From positions 78,066,445 through 78,130,444 of the forward strand of contig NC_092051.1 of NCBI RefSeq assembly GCF_003086295.3: a stretch of DNA of 64,000 bases, in the 5' to 3' direction. Positions 45,465 through 56,537 of the stretch are shown in pieces; position 1 is the first letter of the stretch; each line of letters starts with the position of its first letter. A program made the translations under genes and the position numbers. A model generated the notes under the pieces. It made no database searches. It was not told the DNA's origin and saw only the letters and a list, made by a program, of their open reading frames with translations. Source of the stretch: Arachis hypogaea. Taxonomy: Eukaryota > Streptophyta > Magnoliopsida > Fabales > Fabaceae.

Positions 45465-45905
45465 CTCGGGTAGTAGGCAGTGGCGTTGTCCACTTGCTCC
45501 GGGTAAGAGACGGGAAATGATGTTTATGATAAATGAGTTAAATTATGGAGTTTTGAATAAATGAGTATTTGTGATACCTGGGTAGTAGTAAGAGTGGTGG
45601 TTCATCACGCTTGCTCCAGGTTAATGTTTGAGATTTGATAACAATGATGATTGCTTTTAAATTGAACGAATATATGTTTTGAGATCCTGGGCAGTAGCAA
45701 GGGTTGTGGTTTGTCCCACTTGCTCCAGGTCAGAGATTGTGACGCTTGGGTAGTAGCAGCAGTAGTGGTGAATCCACTTGCTCTAGGTTGAGCTTTAAGA
45801 CACCCGCCTGGGTAGTAGCCACAGTAGTGATTATTTCACTGGCTCTGGGTTGAGCGGGCAGTAGCAAGGGGGTTGTAGCTCAAACCTACTTGCTCCGTAA
45901 GGGGT
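45465..45905 (+). repeat. Hairpin minisatellite in the left LTR of the gag-only element
   Basis: Six units, plus a seventh at about 46250-46293, each of the form CCTGGGTAGTAGCAAG, a GTGG..CCAC core, then CTTGCTCCAGG. CCTGG/CCAGG, AGCAAG/CTTGCT and GTGG/CCAC can pair inside one unit. The right LTR has the same array at 52378-52812. The ORF 45997-46188 just downstream is not supported as a gene. Confidence 0.88.
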
Positions 45906-47133
45906 GTTTCTGTCCAATGGTTAGCTACCAGGACATGTCGGGTTGGCTATATAACCGACAGATGATATCATCAGCCATAGGGCAGGCATTCATCATTTGC
46001 ATATGTTTGAATTGTTTGGGTTTGCCTGTTTGTTTTGGATTTCTACATCATATATGCCATGTTACCTGACTATGTGCTACTTGTTCTACTTGTACCATAT
46101 TTGTGTATTACTTGCCTGTATTGCTTGTGTTTGTACAACTGAGAGGCCCCTCATGCTGGTGTCAAAGGATGTTGAGGGCTGTTCTTGATGAGATGAATCG
46201 ATGATGCGATTGCATGATGATGATGATTATTGAATGAGATAATTTGAACTCCCTGGGTAGACGTAGTAATGTGGTTTCACTAGCTCCAGGTGAAGGTATG
46301 ATGTATTGATATAGAATTGTTGAGATAGAACAACTGGTGATAGTTTTGCTTATGATTCTGAGTCTAACTTGTGGAAGAGTCAGCGAGTTGGGAAACATGT
46401 GAAACATGAATTAGATTTACCACTCCCTTATGACAGTTGCCTATTCATGGATTAGCGAGAACCTAGGATGGATAATTGGTGAAGAAGTTTAGGATGCTTA
46501 GTGAGTTTTTATTGCAGTGCATTGTATTTATTTGACACTTTTACCGTACTGGAACCCATGGGCCCGTGGTTCTCATTCCGTATATATCTCTTATTTTTCA
46601 GATACAGGTCCAGGTGCTCAGAAGTGAGTTGTGGGTCGTCTGAGAGACGGCGAAGATCTTTATTTTCTCTCCTTTGTGTTTTGCTTAGAATCTCTCCACC
46701 TTTGTTTTGAAAAGATTATATTATGTATTGAACTTTTGGATTTGCCTTTAGAGGCTCTCATGTTTCCTTCGGGAGAGATTAGGATATACTGTTGTCAACT
46801 ACTTTCATACTGTATCCTAGCCGGCCTAAACTTCGTGGGTCACGACTAGTGGCTATTTACTTATGTTATATATATCTATCTATTATCTACCTCTTAATCT
46901 CCTCTACGTCTTATCCCTATATCGCTTTCGGCTTCACGGTTTATCTTTTGTTGTCGATACGTGAGTGACACGTCTTCGCGATTTTATTTCTACTCTTTTC
47001 AGGCTTCTCAATTAATATTCCTTTCGAAATTACCTACTTTTATATATTAAAAATCTACCTGAGAGTCGTACCACCGTAATATCATTGACTTATGACTCGA
47101 GCATAAGGATTTGAATATTAGGGTGTTACATTA

Positions 47134-47145
47134 TGGTATCAGAGC
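47134..47145 (+). other. Primer-binding site of the gag-only element, tRNA-iMet type
   Basis: TGGTATCAGAGC starts 3 nt after the LTR. It is the standard initiator-methionine tRNA complement used by many plant LTR elements. Confidence 0.93.
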
Positions 47146-47346
47146 AGTTCGTCCTCGTGAGCCTGAGGGATGGAACTGCTTATGCTTCAACGCATACTCT
47201 AAGTCTATGCATGTGCTAATTAGGCTATCTAACCGATACATCTAGCATGAAGTCCATGAGTGTACCTTTGGTACTTTAAAGCACTATACTTTCGATATTG
47301 AGACTGATCAACTTGATATCGATTGTTTGGTGTGTATAGGAACCAG

Positions 47347-48399
47347 ATGGCACCTCATGGACCCGGTCGGGGATGTGAGAGAGATCGTACTAATACGCAG
47401 GAATCGGAAATCAACCCGAATAACCCAGTAAACCTTATGGCGGTGTTGGAGAATATGGCTGCTGCTATGCAGGCCACCGCGAAGGCTCTTGGGCAACAGA
47501 TAAACAATAATGGCAATGGCAGAAGGGAAGCTCAGGGCCCAATGACACTGGCAACCTTCTTAAAGGTTAATTCACCTAAGTTCAAGGGAACCACCAATCC
47601 GACTGAAGCTGATACTTGGTTTCAGGCCATGGAGCGAGCACTGCAAGCACAGTTGGTGCCTGAAGAGCAGTGTGTTGAATTTTCTACCTATCTGCTCACG
47701 GGGGAAGCATCGCATTGGTGGCAAGGGGCTCGACGTCTCCTGCAACAAGGGAATGATCCTATCACTTGGGATGCCTTCCAGGTGGAATTCTATAAGAAGT
47801 ACTTTCCAAATTCTGCCAGGACAGCCAAGGAATTGGAGTTACTGCAGCTGAAGCAAGGTGCTATGTCCGTATCTGAGTATACAGACAAATTCGAGGAGCT
47901 ATTCAAGTTTTCCTGCATGTGTCAGGGAGCTCCGGGAGACTTCGAGGAATGGAAATGCAATAAGTATGAAGGAGGACTCCGGAGCGACATCTTAAGTTCG
48001 GTGGGACCAATGGAGATCCAAACTTTTTCAGAGTCGGTGAATAAGAGCAAAATTACTGAAGAATGTGTGAAAAGGAGGGTTGCAGAGAAAGGAAGTCATA
48101 GAAAGCACAACGAAGGATGCGCACCAAGGGGTCAAGAGTTTAAGGAGAGAGGATACGTACAACACTTTCCCCAACGACAGAATAACTTTGCGATGAGTGA
48201 GGAGTCCCAAAGGAACGGTAAGGGAAAACGGGCAGCGGCTGCTTTTGATGTTTCAAGCTGTCAGAGATGTGAAAGTCATCACCCAAATAGGCCATGCCGA
48301 TTGGGGTTAGGTGTATGTTACAAGTGCGGGTTACTAGGGCATGTATCAAGAAATTGCCAACAAGGAGAGAGTCAGGATGCAGGCCGATTGCGACAGTAA
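47347..48399 (+). CDS. gag: Chromovirus-type Gag protein of the gag-only element
   Basis: The frame is open from 47323, but the methionine at 47347 (MAPHGPGRG) looks like the natural start for this type of Gag; that gives 350 codons. The Gag domain covers about residues 75-240 (FKGTTNPTEADTWFQAMERA, HWWQGARRLL, FYKKYFPNSARTAKELELLQ). A CCHC zinc knuckle, CYKCGLLGHVSRNC, is near residue 330, with a preceding CQRCESHHPNRPC. The knuckle binds the element RNA. The ORF stops 13 codons later with no protease. The uninterrupted frame suggests that Gag has been kept while pol was lost, but one copy cannot prove selection. Confidence 0.92.
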   Translation: MAPHGPGRGCERDRTNTQESEINPNNPVNLMAVLENMAAAMQATAKALGQQINNNGNGRREAQGPMTLATFLKVNSPKFKGTTNPTEADTWFQAMERALQAQLVPEEQCVEFSTYLLTGEASHWWQGARRLLQQGNDPITWDAFQVEFYKKYFPNSARTAKELELLQLKQGAMSVSEYTDKFEELFKFSCMCQGAPGDFEEWKCNKYEGGLRSDILSSVGPMEIQTFSESVNKSKITEECVKRRVAEKGSHRKHNEGCAPRGQEFKERGYVQHFPQRQNNFAMSEESQRNGKGKRAAAAFDVSSCQRCESHHPNRPCRLGLGVCYKCGLLGHVSRNCQQGESQDAGRLRQ

Positions 48400-49600
48400 G
48401 ATTGAGGTAATTGCCTTAATACAAATGGATAAATTCCTGTGATGTAAATGACTTTCTGTTGAGAATGATGTGTTGTGTTTGTTATGTAGTTGGTTGATTT
48501 CTGGATTTTTGGTGAAACGGATTGAACCCGTGACTTTTAGTTCCTTTGATTTAAATAGATAAGGGATGGTCCTAAATGATGGATTTGGAAACGTTGATTT
48601 GAATTGTCGGTCAAGTTAAGTGGTGGTTTAGTACTTGAGGAAATAAGTGATGAAACTAATACTTGACGAGAAATCAAGGTGACATAGCGGAAGCATGCTA
48701 AAGCATTAGCATAGTATGGTAATAATAAGGAAAAGTGGAGTATGATTGGAAATGCTTTATGCTTTGAGTACTTAAAAGTTTAGTGAGCTTATGCAGATAA
48801 TGATTCTAGGTAATTGGAATTAATTACGGCTGTGAGCCTTGATGGTTCTGAAACGGATGAGGAAATTATCATTGATGCGTAATCAGATTTAGATGATGAT
48901 TGAGTGCAAGTTGTCGTATTCGAGAGATGAGTGCTATGATGTTTGGTCATGGTGACCTTGGATTTAAATCAAGATTTATAATGATCGGTTTTAGAGGAAT
49001 AGTTTGGAAACCTTTAAATTGCAATGCTGATGCGGTACTGAGATTGGTTTGAGGGAACCCGTGACGGGTGGTAAACTCCAATTATTGGGGAGGTGCTGTT
49101 AAATTTTTTTTTCTTTTTCCAAGAATTTGAAGGAGTGTTAGTTATAGTTTCGAGAAGGACCTTTGATTTGAATAACTTTAACAAAAGAGATGTGTTTCAA
49201 ATGCTTTTATAGATTATTAAAGTAAGCCGGATTCTTAAGATTTTGTCAGATTAGTCCAAACTCATTTGAGTTCTAAAAATGAAGAAGGCTTTGATTAATT
49301 ATAGTGATGTGGGATGATGGCTACGATTAACAATGACGGCAATATTATTGATGATAAGATTTGAGATTTAATAGGGTGTGAGTTGATGAGGCGATAAAAG
49401 TAAGGAACGAGGCTGTCGATCGGCGTTGAACGAATGACCGAAACCCTCAGAGATAGAGAAATCAGAGCGCGGCAACGGAAGTGCGCAGAGTAAAAGGACC
49501 TTGGAACTGTTATGCGTTGGATATAAAGGTCGACTACGCTCGCGTACTCGCAGTGATGGATGGAATTTTCGAGGGAGAAAATTTCTGTTAGGGGATAAAA
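48400..49600 (+). other. Noncoding 3' internal region and polypurine tract of the gag-only element
   Basis: 1.2 kb with no ORF of note. GAGGGAACCCGTGACGGGTGG near 49052 resembles a hairpin block in family B LTRs (33781-33802; reverse of 41309-41330). It ends with TTTCTGTTAGGGGATAAAA (49582-49600), the likely plus-strand primer. Confidence 0.75.
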
Positions 49601-52600
49601 TGTAATACCCGGTCTAACCGAAATCAATTAAATAATGAGTTAAATAGGAGCGAATATGGTTGGAAGATTTGGCAATTGGAATTTGATAATTTAAATATGA
49701 TATTTGGATTCAGTGAATTTTTCCGAGTCAGAAAACATAGTTTTCTACGTAAAAGCGCGCAGTAGAATTTTGATCTGCAGTACCGGCTAAGATCTGTCTG
49801 GTACTACAGTTGAGAAAATTGATTATGAGTAAATAAGATTAAGGAATGAGGAATTATAATTAGGGGAGGTAGAAATTTTTAAAGTGTGATTTAGAGCGCT
49901 AATCTTAAAGGGTTTTAGCCCAAAATTGGGCCAACGGACAAAAATAAGTGAACCGGGCCTAAGTGGGCCCAAGACCCAACATATATAAACATTAGTTATG
50001 AGCATTTCAGCTCATTTTACCCTAAAAGGAAGGGTTGGGGCGCTGATTTGGGAAGAGAGAAGAGAAGAGAGAAAACCTAACTCTCTTTGATCTTCAAACC
50101 ACCATAACTTGAGCTACAGAGCTCCGATTGACGAGCTGTTTATGGCCACGCGTCGCTCTTCTCATCCTCTACAATTCTATGTAAGTTTTGTGGTGAGTAT
50201 TCCATTCATCTTTGCCCAGTTTTCGAAATTCTCCACTGTTACACGTTTTTGGGTAGTTAGTGTTGAAATCTTGTGATTTTGGGTGTTTAGGGATACTCCA
50301 ACATGGATTCTAAGCGGGTTATATCCCTACTTCATATGGTCTGAGGTAAGAAGTGCTCAAACTCTTGTGATTTGTCATTTTTATGAGCCCTAGGTTGATG
50401 TATGTATGTGATATTGGTTATGTTAGTGTATTTGGTGATGTTGGTGCACAATTGGGATATTGGTATTGCTTGAGGAGCTTTGGTGAGGCTTGAAGCTAAG
50501 GTTGGTGAAGACTTCCAAAGAAGAGGCTCAATTGGTTTGGCTACAAGAGGTACGGTTTAAGTTTCATTTAAGTACCGTGTGGTGTGATGAGAATTTCTAG
50601 GCTAGATGCCCCTAGGATTAAGTTTGGATTGTGTAAATGGTTGGTGCTAATATGCATAGTTGGTATGTAATATGAATTTAATGATTGGGTTGAGAATTGT
50701 GTGACCTTGTATGCTTGGTGTATTGAAAATTTGATGTATTGGGTAATGAGTATTGATTTGTGGTTTATGCATTTAAATTGTGAAATTGGGCCGGAGGCCG
50801 TGAATTTTGGGCCGGAGGCCGGAAAGAGGTAAGGAAGGTAAGTTGACGTGTGCATTATATGATGACACAAGTGATTGGATAAATTTCAGATAATGAATAT
50901 ATGAATGATTGGGATGGTTATTGAATAATAAGGTTTGGGGAGTTAGAGTGTGGAATTTTGTAATTTTGGGTGAAATTATGTAGATGAGGTATGTTTGGTT
51001 TTGGTTGAGATATATTATGTGGTCATATATGTGATTATGATTATTGATGCCTTAGCTTGATGGTATGATGATGCATTAGAGATACGTATGTTGTGATATA
51101 TGCTTGAGGAATGATTAAGGTTGATTTGTGGCTGAAACCACGTGATAGTGAGTATGATATTGATTATGTATAATGATGGTTGATTGGAAATAGTGTTGTT
51201 GAAATTTGGCATGAGGAAGAGTATATGATATGTAAATGTGTTTGAGTTTGAGCCACTTGGGTGAAGTGGGTTAAAATGGTGGGATGATGTTTTGTGAATT
51301 GTGGTAAAGTGTTAATGTGTGAGTTGAGGAGGCTTGATGTTGATTTTGGTATATTTTGATTGATTTCAAAGAAAGGGATGAAATTGGCATGTTTTGGTTG
51401 ATTTTGAAAAGAGTTGGAAATGGCTTGTTTTAAAAATATCACTTTGTGGTTTTGTGTGAAAACATGGTTTTTGGGCATACTTTGACGGCACATAACTTGG
51501 ATTGTGGATTTCCGTTTTGTGCCAAACTTGTTTAAAAGTGAAATTGGATCTGCGATGTCCATGCCGTTCGAAGAACGGGAGAAAAACGATTTAAAATGAG
51601 AAAGTTATGTCCGTCGGAAGATTGGGGGTTGAATCTGTGAATTCTGCAGCTTTTAACTTAGAAAATTTTTAGCAGAATGACCCTCCACGCGTAGTTCTTC
51701 AAGAAGGCACCATCCACGCGTGCGCGTGGTGTGCGCGGGCGCGTCGATGCACTGCACCAAATGCCCAGCCATTTTTCCAAGAGTTGTGCCATAATTGTGC
51801 CAGTTTTGTGCCTGGGGCGCAAGTGCACCCACGCGTACGCGTGGCTGACGCATACTCGCCATTTGGCTATTTTTCAATCCGCGCGTCCGCGCGTATGACG
51901 CTTGCGCGTCGATGAGTTTTGTGGCCATCCACGCGTGCGCGTGGAGTGCGCGTACGCGTGGCCCTGTTTCCATGTCAAAGTTGATTTTTGAGTTTTAAAA
52001 GCCAAATCTCATGCTTTTAAGCCTCCGATCTCACCCCTTATGTATTAAATCATTATGATATGCCTAGCAATGAGAAAGGAGCTAGGGGATGTGGTAACTT
52101 GCGAGTGAAGCAAGGAGAAAAGTTATGATCAATGATGATCAAAGATGATTATATGAGATATGGAGGATGACGGTGGAAGTACCGTGTATGCCATGAGCCG
52201 AAGGGCTATATTCATTGATAAATGGCTGGTTCTTAATTGAACCATGAGCCGGATGGCTGAGTTATTACCGGGTTATTGCAAATCCATTATTGGTTATGGC
52301 TGAGTATAAAAGCATATATGATTAATGAATGAATGTGTTAAATGGATAATAATGGAGAATGTTGAAATGTGATGTGTGACCCCGGGTAGTAGGCAGTGGC
52401 GTTGTCCACTTGCTCCGGGTAAGAGACGGGAAATGATGTTTATGATAAATGAGTTAAATTATGGAGTTTTGAATAAATGAGTATTTGTGATACCTGGGTA
52501 CTAGTAAGAGTGGTGGTTCATCACGCTTGCTCCAGGTTAATGTTTGAGATTTGATAACAATGATGATTGCTTTTAAACTGAACGAATATATGTTTTGAGA

Positions 52601-54049
52601 TCCTGGGCAGTAGCAAGGGTTGTGGTTCGTCCCACTTGCTCCAGGTCAGAGATTGTGACGCTTGGGTAGTAGCAGCAGTAGTGGTGAATCCACTCGCTCC
52701 AGGTTGAGCTTTTAGACACCCGCCTGGGTAGTAGCCGCAGTAGTGATTATTTCACTGGCTCTGGGTTGAGCGGGCAGTAGCAAGGGGGTTGTAGCTCAAA
52801 CCTACTTGCTCTGCAAGGGGTGTTTCTGTCCAATGGTTAGCTACTAGGACATGTTAGGTTGGCTATATAACCGACAGATGATATCATCAGCCATAGGGCA
52901 GGCATTCATCATTTGCATATGTTTGAATTGTTTGGGTTTGCCTATTTGTTTTGGATTTCTACATCATATATGCCATGTTACCTGACTATGTGCTACTTGT
53001 TCTACTTGTACCATATTTGTGTATTACTTGCCTGTATTGCTTGTGTTTGTACAACTGAGAGGCCCCTCATGCTGGTGTCGGAGGATGTTGAGGGCTGTTC
53101 TTGATGAGATGAATCGATGATGCGATTGCATGATGATGATGATTATTGAATGAGATAATTTGAACTCCTTGGGTAGACGTAGTGATGTGGTTTCACTAGC
53201 TCCAGGTGAAGGTATGATATATTGATATAGAATTGTTGAGATAGAACAACTGGTGATAGTTTTGCTTATGATTCTGAGTCTGATTCGTGGAAGAGTCAGT
53301 GAGTTGGGAAACATGTGAAACATGAATTAGATTTAGCACTCCCTTATGACAGTTGCCTATTCATGGATTAGCGAGAACCTAGGATGGATAATTGGTGAAG
53401 AAGTTTAGGATGCTTAGTGAGTTTTTATTGCAGTGCATTGTATTTATTTGACACTTTTACCGTACTGGGAACCCATGGGCCCAGGGTTCTAATTCCGTAT
53501 ATATCTCTTATTTTTCAGATACAGGTCCAGGTGCTCAGAAGTGAGTTGTGGGTCGTCTGAGAGATGGCGAAGATCTTTATTTTCTCTCCTTTGTGTTTTG
53601 CTTAGAATCTCTCCGCCTTTGTTTTGAAAAGATTATATTATGTATTGAACTCTTTTGAATTTGCCTATAGAGGCTCTCATGTTTCCTTCGGGAGAGATTA
53701 TGATATACTGTTGTCAACTACTTTCATACTATATCCTAGCCGGCCCAAACTTCGCGGGTCGCGACTAGTGGCTATTTACTTATGTTATATATATCTATCT
53801 ATTATCTACCTCTTAATCTCCTCTACGTCTTATCTGTATATCACTTTCGGCTTCACGGTTTATCTTTTGTTGTCGATACGTGAGTGACACATCTTCGCGT
53901 TTTTATTTCTACTCTTTTCAGGCTTCTCAATTAATACTCCTTTCGAAATTACCTACTTTTATATATTAAAAATCCACCTGAGAGTCGTACCACCGTAATA
54001 TCATTGACTTATGACTCGAGCATAAGGATTTGAATATTAGGGTGTTACA
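49601..54049 (+). repeat. Right LTR of the gag-only element
   Basis: 4449 bp, highly similar to the left LTR and without the nested solo LTR. It lacks about 24 bp of the first ACGCGT palindrome (near 51694). ACGCGT/CGTACG cluster at 51684-51965, minisatellite at 52378-52812, TGTTAGGTTGG..AACCGACA at about 52853-52877. ORFs inside it are shadows of repeat sequence. Confidence 0.92.
52378..52812 (+). repeat. Hairpin minisatellite in the right LTR of the gag-only element
   Basis: Same six-unit organisation as 45465-45905, with a few compensating or breaking changes between the two LTR copies, which allows a covariation test of the proposed hairpins. Confidence 0.87.
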
Positions 54050-56537
54050 GTTGATGCTTCCGCCACTGCCACAACCACCCTTGAGCTGCTGCACTGTTGT
54101 TGACCTATTGAACCACCACCCGAGCTACTGTTGGCTTGCCACTGCTGTTTGTTGGGTTCAAGATTGCTGCTGCTGTTCTTGCTCTGCTCAGCCACTGCTT
54201 CAGGTTTTGTAGTTATCGGAGCCCTCCGCCACTAGGAAACAATATTGGAGCTGCCTAGAACCACTTTGGTTGCTGCCCAGGAAACAAAACGAGTGTTGGA
54301 ACTGCTAACGGAGCTGCTGTGTTTGGCGATTTTGTTGAGTTTCAACATCGAGGCAGGGGATTTTATTTTTAAAGCTAAAGGTTTTTAATTTAGAATACCG
54401 ATAGGTTAATTGGATAATTGCAAATAGTTAACAATGGTTAAGAATTGATTAATTGATGTGAATTGCTTGACATGAGTTTGAGAATAGTTAGCTATTGTGA
54501 TTATTGTGAATTATGAATTAAAATTGGATGCGGTTGTGATGACTCTAAATTATAAGTGAAATTAGATGCGGTTGTGAATTGTATTTTTAATTATTGATTT
54601 TTGTGATAAGTTGGCTGAGATTCTGATCTTGAATGAATTATTTTGAATTGTTTGATATTAAATTGGAACTTTTATATATTGGAATGGCTGTGAAATGGAC
54701 TTGTGACGGGTTGGAATTAGTTGAAATGGCACTGTGAATGATGATTTATTTCATGTTACTTATTAAACTGAAAACAATGTTGAGCTAATTATTGAAAATC
54801 TGACGTTTGATAATTGATGAATGGAGTAAAAATTAAATTATTTATGAAAGAAACTATGTTTTGAGATTGATTCAATATGAAAAGAATTATGTTTTGAGCT
54901 TGAAATAAAGGATTACTTTTTAGAAGTTTGATGAATTTATAATATTTGAATTTGAATAGTAAAGAGAGATGATTTTTGAGTCTTTGGGAAGTTAGTAAAC
55001 ATGGAACAGAGTTTTATTTTATTACTTCTAATGAGAGGTTGTGTTTTAAAAAGTGTTTAATGAATTTAGAATAAATGATTTTCTTGAGTCTTTTGATAGA
55101 AAACTAAACTGAAAAATATTTTTAAAGTTGGCTTGACTCATGATTGCCAAAGCAGAGATTATGAATTGAATTGATGATTAAGATTTTTATGAATGAATGC
55201 TTGAGAAAGTTAAGAAAGGTTTAAGAAAATGTGTTAATGATTCAAAGGGAAAAAGAGAATGGAGAATTGAAATATGGAATGTTGAGATTTAGAAAGAATA
55301 ATAAAAAAATGATAAAAGGCGGGAAAACCCCACGAACTGTTAGTTGTTTAACTATGGGGAAAATCCACGAATTGATCATTTGTTAAATTCGGGAAGTACC
55401 CACGAACTGAATGATCATTGATCTTGGGGAAACCTATAAATTGTTATTTGTTTTAAATGTAGGGAAAACCCACGAATTGATAATCATTGATTACGGGAAT
55501 AACCCATTAACTGTTATAAGTTGATATCGGGTATAACCCACGAACTAAGGATCATTGTATTGTTGTGTATTGATCTCGAGTATAACCCACGAACTGAGGA
55601 TCATGTTTGTTGTTGTATGTTGATCTCGGGGAAACCCATGAACTGAGGATCATTGATTTGTTTGTGAATTGATCTCGGGGACGCCCACGAACTGAGGATC
55701 ACTGTTTTCCCTTGTGCATATATTATGGGGTCGGGCTTTGTGCCGACTGCCGGTAGTCACGAAGGAGTGGTATTCTTACCACCGACACATATGCACTAAG
55801 GACACAAAGGGAAGCCATATCTGGGACTTGTTCCTAGGTAATGTCGGGCTGCAGGGTGTAAACCGACACGTGAGCTCATGGCCTGCTTAGGACAGACATG
55901 CATCATAGTGGTTGTGCATTTGAATTTGGTTGTGTTTGTTTGTATTACTTCTCTGTGATTGTGTTGTTTATTTTATTGTGATTTGTTTGTGTGTTGAATT
56001 GAGTTTCTTATTTGTGCTAGTAGTCTGTGAATGTATAAAGATGATTAATAACTGTTTGTTGTGACTGAGAATCAATTATGTGGCTGAAAGATATTTAATA
56101 TGACAATTTGTGATTGAGATCTGTTTTGGGTTTAGGAATTTAAAGAAAGTAATTATTTATCTAAAGTAAGATTAAAAAGTATTTCAAAGAGTTTGACAAA
56201 GATAGTTTATTAAGCAAAGTTAATTATTTGCATGTTAATCATTACTTTTACGGCATTCTCATTCCCTTCTGAGAATGTGTGGTTTGTTCTCACCCCAAAA
56301 TCTTCCACCCTATCAGTGACACAGGTTCGAAGACACAGTTTGAAACTGCGGGCAATTATAGAATTTATTTATGAGTTAAGTTTATAGTTTAAGTTTCTTT
56401 CATAGAATTCCCTCACCTTTGTAGCTTTAGTTTTTATTTTATGCAGCGGGATAGGAGTTGTACCTAAGTTTTATTAAAGTTCTTTTGTAAAATATTTATT
56501 ATTATTAATAATTATGTGATTATTATTACTTGGTGAT
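54050..56537 (+). repeat. Family B 3' LTR, right part
   Basis: It resumes at GTTGATGCTTCCGCC and is collinear with 32436-35682. It has a deletion of about 760 bp at about 54827 relative to the 5' LTR (33211-33975 absent). The minisatellite lies at 55318-55705. It stops at TTGGTGAT, where the minus-strand Athila element inserted; about 165 bp of LTR end should lie beyond that element, outside the window. Confidence 0.85.

Larger units (their letters stand above)
37490..47130 (+). repeat. Left LTR of the gag-only element (interrupted)
   Basis: It runs from TGTAATACCTGG to GGTGTTACA. Subtracting the nested LTR (39766-44930) and one 5-bp duplication leaves 4471 bp, against 4449 bp for the right LTR. 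It contains a TATA-like TATATAAATA at 37871, the AACTTGAGCTACAGAGCTCC block at 37995, ACGCGT/CGTACG palindromes (39578-39760, 44936-45052), a hairpin minisatellite (45465-45905) and a TGTCGG..AACCGACA hairpin (45936-45961). The minus-strand ORFs across it recur in both LTRs only because the sequence is duplicated. Confidence 0.9.
37490..54049 (+). mobile_element. Gag-only LTR retrotransposon with 4.45-kb LTRs (TR-GAG-like)
   Basis: LTRs 37490-47130 (holding a 5.2-kb insertion) and 49601-54049 flank a 2.47-kb internal region with a tRNA-iMet primer site, one gag gene and a polypurine tract. Pol is entirely absent. Without the nested insertion the element is 11.4 kb, of which almost 80 percent is LTR. 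It sits in the 3' LTR of the family B element. Gag resembles chromovirus (Tekay/Del-like) Gag. Mobility would need pol from another element. Confidence 0.88.

Noticed and set aside
45997..46407. ORFs with hydrophobic stretches (also at 52913-53323)
   Set aside because: LTR sequence after the minisatellite. Hydrophobicity comes from T-rich DNA, and the frame is not supported by any known protein.
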